64,000 bases of DNA from Balanoglossus misakiensis (taxonomy: Eukaryota > Hemichordata), in contig CM082593.2 of assembly GCA_040954595.2 (NCBI GenBank), positions 8,370,001 through 8,434,000 of the forward strand, read 5' to 3'. Made by a program: the position numbers and the translations under genes. This document shows, piece after piece, positions 49,304 to 61,927 of this stretch. Position 1 is the first letter of the stretch. The number at the start of each line of letters is the position of its first letter. The notes under the pieces were generated by a model that was not told where the DNA came from, made no database searches, and was given only the letters and a program-made list of their open reading frames with translations.

Positions 49304-49414
49304 TACATACATACATACATACATACATACATACATACATACATACATACATACATACATACATACATACATACATACATACATACATACATACATACAT
49401 ACATACATACATAC
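49304..49414. repeat. (CATA)n microsatellite
   Basis: About 27 uninterrupted CATA units. Confidence 0.97.
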
Positions 49415-50570
49415 GTGCCAAATTTTAGAAAATTAAAAAGGCTTTGATTCAAGCTTTATCACTCGATTTTACTTTGACGTGATTACACGTCCATGTCTAC
49501 CATTCATTTCAGTGATAGCAAATTTTGCCATCGTTTATGGCAACGAATTCCTCTAACGGACTGATTAAGATCGACGGCTTTTAGTACGGCTAATCGCACT
49601 GAAGCGCTACAAATCGTTGCATTTCACGTCACGAAATATCGCTGCGAGACGCGCGATTTGGTCTGTGACGTCACTAGTCACTGCCTTCCTGACTGCCTGC
49701 CTGCGCCGACAGCTTACCTGTCACGCACGAAAATGGCGTGTCAGTTGACGTGAGTTCAATCTATCTCAGGGACGTAGGTACTACTGCCACGACGTGATCA
49801 GCCTACTTGAAAAGCCATGGCGATGTAAGTTGAGTCGTGTCTTTTGTGGTCGTGTGAACGAGACGGCTGGCGTTCGCGTGGTTTTGCAATTAAAACTGCT
49901 GTCAACGACCTTACAGCGGTTGAATTATCGAACTCAAAGCAGTCCCGCATGTAGCGTGGTAAGAGTTAAGACCCTATACTGCCCTCACTGGCACGTTTTC
50001 TCTTCAGCCGATATGTTACCGACAAAGACCACACTTCAGAACATCCGATCGATCTATCAGCTTTGACTGCTCCGTGAATTCCAAGTGTTGAAACAGTAGA
50101 AACGTACCCTACTTGATTTGACGGTAGATCCGTTCTGCCAAGTCTTACAGTCACGGGGGCAAAACACGTCTATTAAAAATCCACGGCCCACGTCAACCGC
50201 TGGCTTGCCTCCTCAGGTTTATGCCAAAGGTAAAAGGTTGACAGAATGATCGGTGAAAAGACTATAGAGCTGACAACACACACGTGGCGATGCTACTCCC
50301 AATATGACACGAGTCAAGCAACACTGATTTTCAGTTGTTGATTTTTCGTGACAAGAAAAAAACCGACTGCGCATGCAACGGCCTATCAGGCCATATGTTT
50401 CGCTATATGATTACAAATTTGTCCAATCAAATGCCAAAAAGTACAGTACACTCAAGCTGGTAATCTATCACATGTCGAGGTGGGCGTATAAATCCGACAC
50501 ATATTGTAGGGATACTACTACATCCTCCAGTTGGAAGTTGACTAACTTAAAACAGACTCAAGGTATTCTC

Positions 50571-50908
50571 TTAAAGCCCCAGTAATGCTATATTTTTCAG
50601 AATTTTTCTCCAATGTATCAACTCCAGTTTCTTCTTCTACTCTGGGTAGCTTTATGAAGTTTTCAGTCTTCAGCTTTTTTACAAAGCCTGTACATGATGA
50701 GTAAGGGACACTGTTATTGCTGACAAATAAATTCATGTCCGGACTTAAATCCAGTCTTCAACAATAACAATGATGATTACAAAATGTTGAAAAACCAAAT
50801 ACTGATCAATTATTTATGTTTCACAGAATAGAACAAGAAATCATAGTTGATACACAAAACCATAATACTAAGAAAATAGCCCATGGGTGCGAGCTATTGG
50901 GGCTTTAA
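50571..50908. mobile_element. MITE with family A ends (338 bp)
   Basis: TTAAAGCCCCAGTAATGC at the left and AGCTATTGGGGCTTTAA at the right. The right end is the reverse complement of the left end of other family A copies. The interior differs from them. Confidence 0.7.
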
Positions 50909-53900
50909 TTTATATGCATAGATTGGCATTTTAACACGTTATCTAATTACTAAATGTATATAGGATGTCCTTATGATAGTTTCCGATAGTCTGAAAGTAC
51001 AAATGTAGAGGACCATGATTGAGCAAAAGGGGAAATAAATGTTGGAGGTCGTGAGGGACATGGTTTCCAAACTTACTAAATTACTCAAATTTGCCAAAAG
51101 AAATTTGAGAAAATCTCAGATGGTAAGCCTTTTCGTACGTGCTGCATTATAGAAAATGAAAAAAAGTATTCATTTACTTTCGATAAATACTGTAATAAGC
51201 AAGCGAAAGGACTTCCAGAGGTTTACTGATAGTAAATAGTCTTTAGGCAAGTACTAACAGGATACCCACATGATCAATCTTTGGGAGTGTATGTGTATAA
51301 GTGTATAATTTGTCCGGTAATTATTAGACAAATCTCGTAAATTACGACTTTTAAAACTCGTTATTACAAAATTACAAACTTGTTATTACGCCGTTTTGAC
51401 GTATCGTTTTTGAGGTTTTACGAGATAAAGATCTTGGCCTTGTTCTTCTGAGATCTTCATTTTCCAACTGATCTTATATACTAGAACGTTAAAGGGACAA
51501 AGTCTCTCTCTCGCTGCCCTTTTTTCCATTAATTATGTTTGATACAAGACACCGTTTATGTTAATGTACATGTGGATACATAGTGAATCAACGTTCGACC
51601 ACACACAACTTCCATCTCACTTGTAGACACGAGATTGAAAAATTCGCCAAAATGAATAATCAGTCTCTACCGTTTATATAAGATATACTGTTCTGGCATA
51701 GTTTAGACACTTTGCAATCAAAACACGGGAGCACATTCAGTTCATATCTGGTTTAGTTCGGCTTAATTTTTTAAAGTCAGTCTATTACATCCTGGAACGA
51801 ATTAGAACTAACGCTATCCATATGGAGTCAAGGTCATCATGTCAGCAAAGTTATGACTGGCTTGTATCTAGGCAGAATCGTTGGGTTTGCCTGACTGACT
51901 TTGATCTCGTGATATCTCGCAATTCTGAGACGATATTCTCGCGGCGGTGATACGGCTTTACTCATACGCTACGCTTCACTCAGGGTTTCAGGACGAGTAA
52001 CTGCCCCAGGGTGTTGCCATAGCAACTGCCCCAGGGAGTTTCCATAGTTAACGAGTTTTTGCGCTACCTCTGATCTGTTAATTTTTCGTCGCACTCAGAA
52101 CGCATCCGCGAATTAATCTGTAGTTGTGAATGTATCGAGGGAGATAGTGTGTTTGATCTTTTGGACCCAGTTAAAAGCGGAATTACCCAATTTATAAGCC
52201 TGCAGACATGTGTACCACGACGGCACCGTCTACAATTTATGCCGCGCATATCTTGAGTAGCTTGTTTGTCGTGTCCGTGAAATAAATGGTTTGCAACGAG
52301 AGCCGTTACATGCAGCAGACGTTGCATGTGCATCTTTAGTGCCAGGTCAACAAAACCATGACATGTATCAGAAAAATGTTGGAGCAGAAACGAATATCGA
52401 CTCAAAAGCAGTTTTAATCCCTCGTATTTCACTTGCTCGACTTTGTACGAATGCTGTGTCTCTACATCAACACCTTATATCCATGCTTGTGAAAATTTCA
52501 CTCGTATCGCGGGTCAGCTGCACCATTTTGAGTTTACGTTTTAGCTGTAGCATCAGAGAGTACCGCGTAAGTACAGATGTCTTCGTACTCTACATCTGAT
52601 ATTAATCAAATTGTAAAAGTGTGCATTTTATTTAGTCCAGAAAATTCTGATGGTCATTTTCATGTCAATATTTCATCGATATGTGACGAATGGCACAGTT
52701 TGCAACCCCCAAAACAATTAAACTTTTAAATATGCACGCGGTTTGGTTCATGATTCATCGCTCCGTCGCTAATCTACTTTAGATCGACATACGATGTCAA
52801 GGCGCCAATTTTGCGACTCTCACATCATTGGTTTTCTGCAGACGTCGACAACACGATTCAGATATGCGTCGGAAACGTGTGAAAGAGAACACTTCGGAAG
52901 CCAGGTTGCCTTGGGTCATAGTAGACTCACGTCTTTAATTTTCTCCGCAAATTCCAGCTGCTCCAGAAATTTCCGATTAAGATAATTATCCTTACGTCCG
53001 GTCTCCATGGCAACTTACCAGGGAAAGCTATTTCAAGGGAATTGGAAATTGCCGACGCGTCTTAGTTAGAGCTGCGCTATTATACAGTGTCTCCAGGACG
53101 CAGTGTGACTTCAAGTGTACCGCTGCGCCACAAATAAATTCCGGACAACTTCAGTCAAATATTCAAATCTATGCACGTATAAATCCGCTATCTCCACGTC
53201 GCACGAGGCATGTTTTTTTTTCTAGCGTTGATGACAGATTGGGAAAAGTCTCTCCCGTTATCAGTAATTTCGAGATTGTGTAGTCGCGGCGAATGTTCAA
53301 AATCCCCAAATCCGATCACAATTTCTCGTCTACGACTTTCACACTCATTCGCTAATTGCATGTCTCCAGGGTGTGGGTGAAGTTTGGAAATCGAGAATTC
53401 TTCTAATCTATGCGTGACGTAGCGTCTTTTGTAAGCAACACACCGCCATGCAGTGGGAAACCGTTATCATTGACCCCAAAACGATGACCTTAAACACGCG
53501 ATATTTCCTAGAAGATAACAAAATTCATAATTGCTTCGACTTCCGAAACTCCCTGCCAGGATGGTTTCCTCCTGTCGAGGGCGTATTTTCAAACAGACTC
53601 TTCTGGTATCGTACCTTGATTATACCTTGAGTCGATACAATCTTGATGGTCGGTCGACAAAATCATAAAAATCAGAGAAGGCCACAAGCCGCCACAGGAT
53701 ATTGTGAAGATCCGACAGCAGAGACATGCGCACTATCGCGGGAGAAGCACAACTATTTACAGAGCGATCGTCCACCCAGCAATCTTTACAGCTAGAGAGT
53801 ACAATATGCCGCGAGAACAGCGCTTATAGAAATGACAATATCTCCTCTGGAACACTTTTCGTTTATTCAGTATGTAGGCCTTATACATTTTCCTGATCTA

Positions 53901-55748
53901 TTGTCACCCGTATCTTATATCCACTCCATCAACGTTTATTCTCCCCTTTCCCCATACAGTTAAATTCTAAAAGCCAGGATATGTGATATCATCGCACCCT
54001 CATACTGTCATGACAAAACAATTATTTTCCAACTTCGTTGCTGGATTTTCTCATTATACATTGCAATATCACCACAAAAGTTTCGAAGCAAATGGCAAGC
54101 ATAACGATCGAAAGAACGTTACGGTAACGTTTGCAAACCTCTTTGAAAACACTCTTTCTTGCAAGTACAACAAAAACCGTCAGTATCGCCAATCTGACAT
54201 CATGTGTGTTTGGGTGCTGACGAATGCCGGATTTCACTGATATATCTTGCATGTAAAAATACAATGTGATATTTGTCATCTTGGTAGGTATAGCAACAGC
54301 TCTAAAACCATCTTAGCAAGAGATTGGCCCTCAGCGCCATTACAGAGTAATACATAGCCTCAGGGGATATTAACAATAATCTTAGTCTTGGATTATCTAT
54401 CAAGCGTTTTATGATCGGTGTAAAGAGCAGTTGCTAAAAGAAATGACAGTCGTTTTGGAAACGCGTGTGATATATTTCGAACACTGTTAATATAGTGAGG
54501 ACCTTGCGGTAGTTGCTGGATCGGTACATAACTTGAACGCGCGACCGACTTCTTGTTGTTGTTGGTGGTGGTGCCCCTCCCCTAGAATTTGCATTTTAGA
54601 TCACGTCACACAACTATCACATAAATAGAGCAAAATCGCAAGACAGCAAGATGTTGATCGCAAAGTTGATTGTATTACTTGAAACGGTTCTCACTTAACA
54701 TCTGAAGAGCCTGCAGAAAATTTTACTTCGTAGGAGACGGAACACCTTGTTACAGCCTGAAGTATACTGTTTTCCACTCTGTTTTACAAACTCATTTACA
54801 TGAACTTGCCGCTCCTAGTGGTCCTTGAAATATAAAAGTTTAAAGAATGTATAATGACATAATTCGACACATATCTTGTTAACTGAAATGGAAGTTTATC
54901 ATTAAGATCCAAAAATGGTCTGATAGAACAGCCCATGCAGGCACTGTTTGTAACCCTTCCCGAAAGGGTACGTCGACGTTACAGAATTGACATTTTATCT
55001 CAACGTGCAACAAAATCTTTTGTCCCATTTTCGTTACATATTGAAAGTAAACACGTAAAAGGTTCAAATATCACAGTCATAAAATCTAGTCTCTCCTTTG
55101 ACGTTTAATTGAATGCAACATTTCAGAAAATATCACAGTTTCTACGAAACGTGTAGAATATTAGAATATTAAAGGCACGTGAGCTGCAACTGGATAAAAA
55201 ATTCAAGTTTTAAATAATCTCATATATGCTTTTAATCATGTCTATTAAATGATATTTCATGATAATATATCAAGCTCAACACTTTTTTATGACAAAATGG
55301 CCAAAAATTGAAGAAAAACGAAAATTCCTGCAATTTTAAAAAAAGTGAAATATTGCAATGAAAAAGGAAAATATAATGTCTCAGCGGTGTACATTTACTT
55401 CTATGAGCTCAAGTGGATAAGATCATGTTTTGTTATAAAGTTTCATAACCAGAAATGCAACATTTTCGTTATTTTTTGCATTTTCCCACGGTGGCGGCCA
55501 TAATCGCTTGCGGCAAAGGTTTATTATTTATCTGGTTAGAACTTGCATATGCACTCATATTTAGGGTTTATAATGCTTGTGTATAGTTCACTGCCTTCAT
55601 CTGCATGGACTAATGGTAGTACAGTTTGAAACAAAAATTATGATAATTATCCCAAAAGTTGCAGCTTTAATATGTGCCTTTAAATGCTATGCCGTTATAG
55701 TTTGCTGTGTGTGAATTTGCTGCAAGAAGGGCTACCCAGGTATACGTT

Positions 55749-55922
55749 AAAGGTACAATTTACATACGCCCATGTATGGCTAAATGGCGTATTTGATTGT
55801 TCTAAAGAACATATGGTGGCGCTCTTTTTCGCGTGTGCCACCCACTGAAAATCTGTGATTGGCTAGATCTCAATTTGCCATGGTAACTAGAGCTAAATTT
55901 GCATAGGTGACCGTATACCTTT
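55749..55922. mobile_element. MITE family D, copy 2
   Basis: Runs AAAGGTACAATTTACATACG to GGTGACCGTATACCTTT. It is the reverse complement of the copy at 13860, with about 13 bp lost near its left end. Confidence 0.8.
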
Positions 55923-58880
55923 AATCAAGTCTGGATTAACTATTCCTATAGGCCTAAATATCGATAATTCTACATAAATTAAGTTATAAAAAATAATGCT
56001 AAATAGTAATTTAGAAAATGCCACCGGATACATTTGTATAAAAAATATTTCTCGATTTATCTGTGATCAATACTAGCAACAACTGTCGCTAAATGATGCC
56101 GACATTGGACCCGACAATGTATATATGATCAGTCCGCAGACTTTTGAATTTTTAATGGCGGAATGGACGTCTTGGCGAGGGATGAAGATTGGTGATTCCC
56201 TACGGGGAATCTCTTTTAACATCTGAAACGAGCATTAATCTCTGGATAAGTCATTACCGCAGTGTGGCTGCAATAATCGTCGGTCTGTGGAGCATAACGT
56301 TGTTTACCTTACATGTAAAGTCATATTTCCGCACGGGGAAATCGCGAGATAAAACAAGATCTATTGGCGACATAAAAATCCATGAAAACGGGAGAACCCT
56401 CTGTGCTTGGGAGTTCTTCCTGAAAAATTTGAAAGGCAGGGCACAAACATCGAGCTTAGTATCGAACATATTCATATTAGTGGACGGGTGTATGTGCGTG
56501 AGGAGACGCCCGCAGGCAATGTGATCGCTGTGTCGTGCCTCGCTAGTTACTCCTTTTGTTAGCCGGCTATTGATCACCCCTGCTAATGCATATAACATGT
56601 GACGTCGGCGCAGAATTTTCAGCCGTGCTCCGCCGATACCTTGCCTGCATTAGAGCAAATATTGCAAATCGAACGATGTCTTTCACAATTGATTCGGAAA
56701 TTGCTAGAGATTTAATGAACGAACCTAGCGACGTTCCGAAAGGGGAAAAAAATAATTACGTTTAACGAGAGGAAGCGATATTGACTGTGAGAAATGCATA
56801 ATGGGTTGAAATATGCCCCGCGGTGTTGTGCTGAAGAGATGACACAAAAATGGGTGGAAATGGTTCTGAGGAAACCGACTTAAATACAATCTACCGATAA
56901 CGTTTAAGAACCTCTATAGATTCCCCTTTGAACTCGCTATGCCGCAATATTTCCGATATAACTGCGTTTCGGGGCCAACACCATTGTCTGGCCGTACCTT
57001 GTCGTAACGCCTAATTCAAATTTTAATCTATTCACTGTAGACGGTTTACGATTTCACGACACGAGTTCAAACTAAAGGTAATGGCGGCGTTGAACCGGAA
57101 ACAATACATCACATAATAGCGAGAAATTATCGGATCGGATATTAATTTGACGTCAGACGCTGTAACAATAATCCGGCGATAACACAACCTTCAGACGATT
57201 AAATTTTCATCTCATTTTTTTGTTTCTTTTCCTTTTATGAGTCAACATGGCTATAATTCACACCTTCATGAAATTTCTTCTTTTCCGAGAATAATGCGAG
57301 GGCGAACGACACGTTAGACTCGATTGAAACAGCAGTAAACAACGTACGGTCGGGGAAGCGGTGTCGTTAACGCGGTATACGTGATTGCGTCCAAAGAACG
57401 TCAGGCGCGTTTCGGTCTTATTAAACGCATGCGTGGAAGTGTAATTGAAACTCAAGGAAAGTACGTACGTAAAAGCATCGCGCCACAGTAATCAGCTAAC
57501 ATTGCAATCGATCATGGGAGGAAAGGGTCTTAAACACGAACGTATTCAATGAATGTGTATTTCAGCGACGTTCCCCAGAGGGCAGCTCTCGGCTCGTCAC
57601 TCTGATGAAAGCAGAAACGCCGACAATGCCAAGCCATAAAATTACAATTCTCCTAGGAGATCCAAACGGCGATACGTTCGTGCCCTAGTAGTTGCTATGG
57701 TCTCTCCTTCGGCTAAACATTACTAACGTACGTGGCGTCGTTAAAAAAACGACACGCCGTCAAATTGAGCCGAGGCGAAAGATAAATGCATGGCTACCCG
57801 CGTGAGCGCAACCGAGACCAACGCTGTGTCTGCTATTGTCACTGTCGGCTGAAACCGGCTTGCTGTGCGTGACTAAACGACAAAACGGGGTCGATTCGAG
57901 AAAAATCGATGACATCGCCCACCAAAGTAAAATTTTATATTCCGTCACGGTTACTCCAGGCTTCTTCACAAAGGACGCAGAGAACAAGATAATCATTCCC
58001 CTCGGTTGCCTAGCAACGGGGGATATATTGCCGGGCAGACTATGTCGGTTGGCTGCGCTTCACTCCCCTTTTCCGGCTCTTTGTAACACAGGCCGCGCCA
58101 ATCTCATCTACATGCTATGCGCGTCTGATGCGCGTAATCCAAAGACCAATCGCGATCGTTCAAACGACGCCTCTTTATACGTTGCTTCAGACACCGCCGA
58201 TCGTAAAAATTAACATAGCGAGACCTATACGTGGCGTCGTTGTGACCAATAATTGTTCCATTTCTCTCGGAGAAAACAATTTTGATGAAATACTGCTTTG
58301 TAGGTTGTTGGAATCGGAATATTGTTTCAGCAGCATGGCTGTCGTTCGGCTAATGAGTTTACATAATGTTGATGAAAAGACTTGTCTTGGGGAATACATA
58401 TTATTACATGCGACTCGTGTCATACATAGCCTTGAACTCTGTCTACCTGTGTTTGTAAAAGTGTACGGTCACTCAAAAATCCACGGTTTGCCAAAGCATA
58501 GGTCTACTCTTTACAAATCACTTTATGGCTAATTTTCTGAAATAGGGTTTTCGCATTCTACTATTCGACCCCACCCCCAAATGAACGACGAAATACCTAA
58601 TATGTGTTTGATAACACTACCATGGGCCAATATGTGAAAAGTTTAGCATGTTATAGAATAAGAAAACGAAGGCGTTAGACAAAATGAAAATGTTGTAAAA
58701 ACTGCCTAAATGACAGCTTGTCATGGGAAAGTGCTCAATACTGTAAGAACCGTACAAATACAACCTGAAACTTTAAAGTTTGTGGTCTCACTTGAATTAT
58801 AATGTACTTAATACAACGTCACAGACAGATCGCAAAGTGTCAATACATGCCCACCAAAGAATCGAACAGCCGTCACCACT

Positions 58881-59205
58881 TTAAAGCCCCGATAGCGGCC
58901 AAATTTCACACATTTTAATCGATAAAGTGCTTCAATCTTTTCCTTATCCTAAGTCGACATACAACATGTTTTGATTTACACTACCTATATGCGCCGGCGC
59001 GTACTACAAAAGTTACATACTCATGATGCAATGGGCGGCTGAATAAACGGGTGTGGTAACCGTTTATTATTTAACTTCTTTATCATGTTTATATAAATTA
59101 CAGCCATAATCATAGGTTGATAATGTAGTAATTGTGTAGTATACAGATCACTAAGCTCATTAAATGCACAATAAGTAAAATCATGAAAATAATGCAACAA
59201 TCGCA
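58881..59205. mobile_element. MITE family A, uninterrupted copy
   Basis: Begins TTAAAGCCCCGATAGCGGCC. It aligns end to end with the interrupted copy at 29553-30688 and serves as its empty-site reference. Confidence 0.7.
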
Positions 59206-59359
59206 GCTTAGTAACCAGTCGCTATCCTTCTTCAAGTGCTTCTCCTGGACATGGACTGAAGCTGGACAGTCCCGAAATACACTTGTCGTCAACTTCTCAC
59301 ATATAACGAATTCAACAATTATTTCACCGACATACCTTTCAATTCTTTGTTACAGACTA

Positions 59360-59461
59360 CAGGGAAACCTGTCTAATAAGTACACCTCTGGGACCAGAAA
59401 ATCTGTCCTTTATAGAGAGGTGTCCTGATTAGAGAGGTGTCTGTAATGACAGGTTTCACTG
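59360..59461. mobile_element. Pogo/Tigger-like 102-bp MITE
   Basis: CAGGGAAACCTGTC at the left and GACAGGTTTCACTG at the right, with CACCTCTGGGACCAGAAAA inside, resembling ends of pogo/Tigger DNA transposons. TA precedes the left end. Confidence 0.6.
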
Positions 59462-61872
59462 CACTTACAACCACACCTTTCCTACCGCCATAATATCCCG
59501 AGGCCATGACGAAAACCCAATCACGATTATAGTACTCGGGCGTTTGCACTTACATCAAAATGACATTAAATGCCAGTTGAACTAAACGACCAAATCTCTC
59601 TAGCGACGATACATACGTTATACGTGCATACAACACGCGCGTGGTGACACGAGTTTGGGATTTAATGGCGGATTTGTCAGTTTATGACCAGCGAAAGAAG
59701 TTGAGTCAAAGACGTTGCAGGAATACGGAAAGGTAATTTCAGAGGAAAAGACTAATCAGCGTTGTTCTTTTTTTTCTTTGTTCCTAAGACAACAGTCGTA
59801 GTTGTATGTAAGTTGTTTGCGCGGGTTGTTTCAAACGATTGACAAAAGATTAAAAGTTCTGTCTGTCTGTCTCTTTCACTCTCCTCGTCTGAAATTTATA
59901 CAGGTATAGGATAAACGGTGTTGTATGAATTCCCTGTTCTTCGTTCTTCTGTCTGGGACATTCATTATGTATTTTTGAATATTTATTTCCAATATCTGTT
60001 TAATTTCTCTTAAATGGACTTAAAGTCTGAAATAAACATACTAAAAATCAACGATTAATATTATGATACTGTCAATCCAACATAACTTCCAGGCGGTTGT
60101 TATATTGTTTTTAAACCTCAGATGAGTTGGAAATAATTTCATCCTGACTTAATCTGCTTTCAGGTAACAACCTGGATATGACTACAGTTCCTCTATTGCA
60201 TATATTGCTATTAATAGCCCATCAAACGCAATTTTGGCATTCAGTAAAAATTAAATGATTGTAATGTTCATAAAGGGCGTCAGATGACCTGCGACAAGTC
60301 AAATGGTCATACCGCTCTTGCAGTGGGTCTTGTAGTCCGTTGAGCCGCCGCGGTATCGATCCTATTCGACTCAGACTAACTTGCTAACTGACTTTATCAT
60401 GCTGATTTATTTGAATTATTTCAAGGCTAATTGACTCAAACGCAAGAAATCACCAATTCCGAAGCGCTTATATTTGGGGAAAACGATATCCTGTTGATCA
60501 CACCCAGCTGTTATTCCTTCACATTTAGATGGATTTTGACACTTAAAAACAACCCTGACACGTTTTTAAAGATGCTTTATAATAAGTCATGTACTTGAAC
60601 CCATTACCAGAAGTGGTCTATTACATTCAGTGACAATATTGCCAAGTAAACCTGTCATCAACTTATTGGTCGTCTAAATGAGTACAGAAATGGACGGGTA
60701 GAAAATAATCGCAAAATGATTGAAAATTTGGTTTTAAGGCTAGAGAGTATTCACAAACCGCCAATCCCCTATACCTAGTATGTGATTGCTTATTCACCGC
60801 TTACAAATGGTCACCACTGAAACATATGGTAAATGCCTTATGCATTTCATTAAAACGCTTGTAAAATTATACACAACTTTTTGTCCCGCGAAGTTGAAGA
60901 ACACCCGCAATTCAATATCAGGCGGTCTATATCTGCAGGACTAGTATAGTATTTCAATTCTGTGTGCTCAGAGTGGTTCTCAAGTTTTTGGTTCAGACTC
61001 CACGCCGACCCATTTTACTGATGCATGTACATGTACTATAACACACTTACGCTGTCAGTCCACTGAAAACGAGTTTATGGCTTTAACCTCATCGGGTCAT
61101 GTGCAGAGAAGACGTGAAATCCCCATGATCCATTGCGATAACAACCGACGCAAGGTCACACGACGTGCGTGGAATCTCTCGCAGGGGTGCGTAGCATGAT
61201 ATATAAAAGGTTTTATTTTTATTCATGAAACATTGTGTTTGCGTCATTTTTTATTGTAGAAGTATCTACGAGTGGCCATGTTTGGTTTGGTATGCGTGTT
61301 TTGAGATGTTGATGAGATTGCAATATGTTGTCGCTGAGTCAAGCTTTTGCATTGTGGTCTAAACTAGAATTGAATTGAAACAAATACAAGAGCGCCACGC
61401 ACCCGGCCACGACACGCCACGTACACACGCTGCCAAGTTGAGTGCTTGCATTCGTTGTCGCGGAGGCGCTGTAGATTTAAGGGCCTTGGAAACGGCGCAG
61501 CGGTAAAGCTATCCAGCTGCGGGTAACTTCAGTTGACACCAGACGCGTCGTGTTGACCTCTTGACCCCCGGTGGCGTGTTAACGTGTCTAACATAGCGTG
61601 ACCGTAGCCATATTTACGTGCAGGCGATGTCATACTCGTTATCTTTATGATCGGAGTTCCGCCACAAATCATGCCAGGTCTGTTTATTCCCGCCCGGATT
61701 CCCGCCATGAAAAACTTTCCCATAGGCCCCTACTTTTGCAAGGCAGCATTACCGCGTTTATAGCACCGACTTATTTAGGCAATATCCGACCTATGTCGAG
61801 ATGACCCTAGCTCGAGATTTTGCCCGGTATTCACAATTTCTCAAATCTCCACCTGACTAGTAGCGCTAGCTC

Positions 61873-61927
61873 TGCGTACAGGTCTGTGTGCTCCCGGCGT
61901 TACACGGCCTCCACAGACCTGTACGCA
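61873..61927. repeat. Perfect 16-bp inverted repeat (hairpin), 23-nt loop
   Basis: TGCGTACAGGTCTGTG (61873-61888) and CACAGACCTGTACGCA (61912-61927). Outside it GCTAGC and GCTAGCAGAG words give weaker further pairing. Confidence 0.9.

Noticed and set aside
57578-57598. CCCCAGAGGGCAGC as a CTCF site
   Set aside because: Two mismatches to the core consensus; too weak to list without occupancy data.
57836-58532. Overlapping 125- and 134-residue + strand frames
   Set aside because: They overlap in different frames, match no family I recognise and lack supporting signals.
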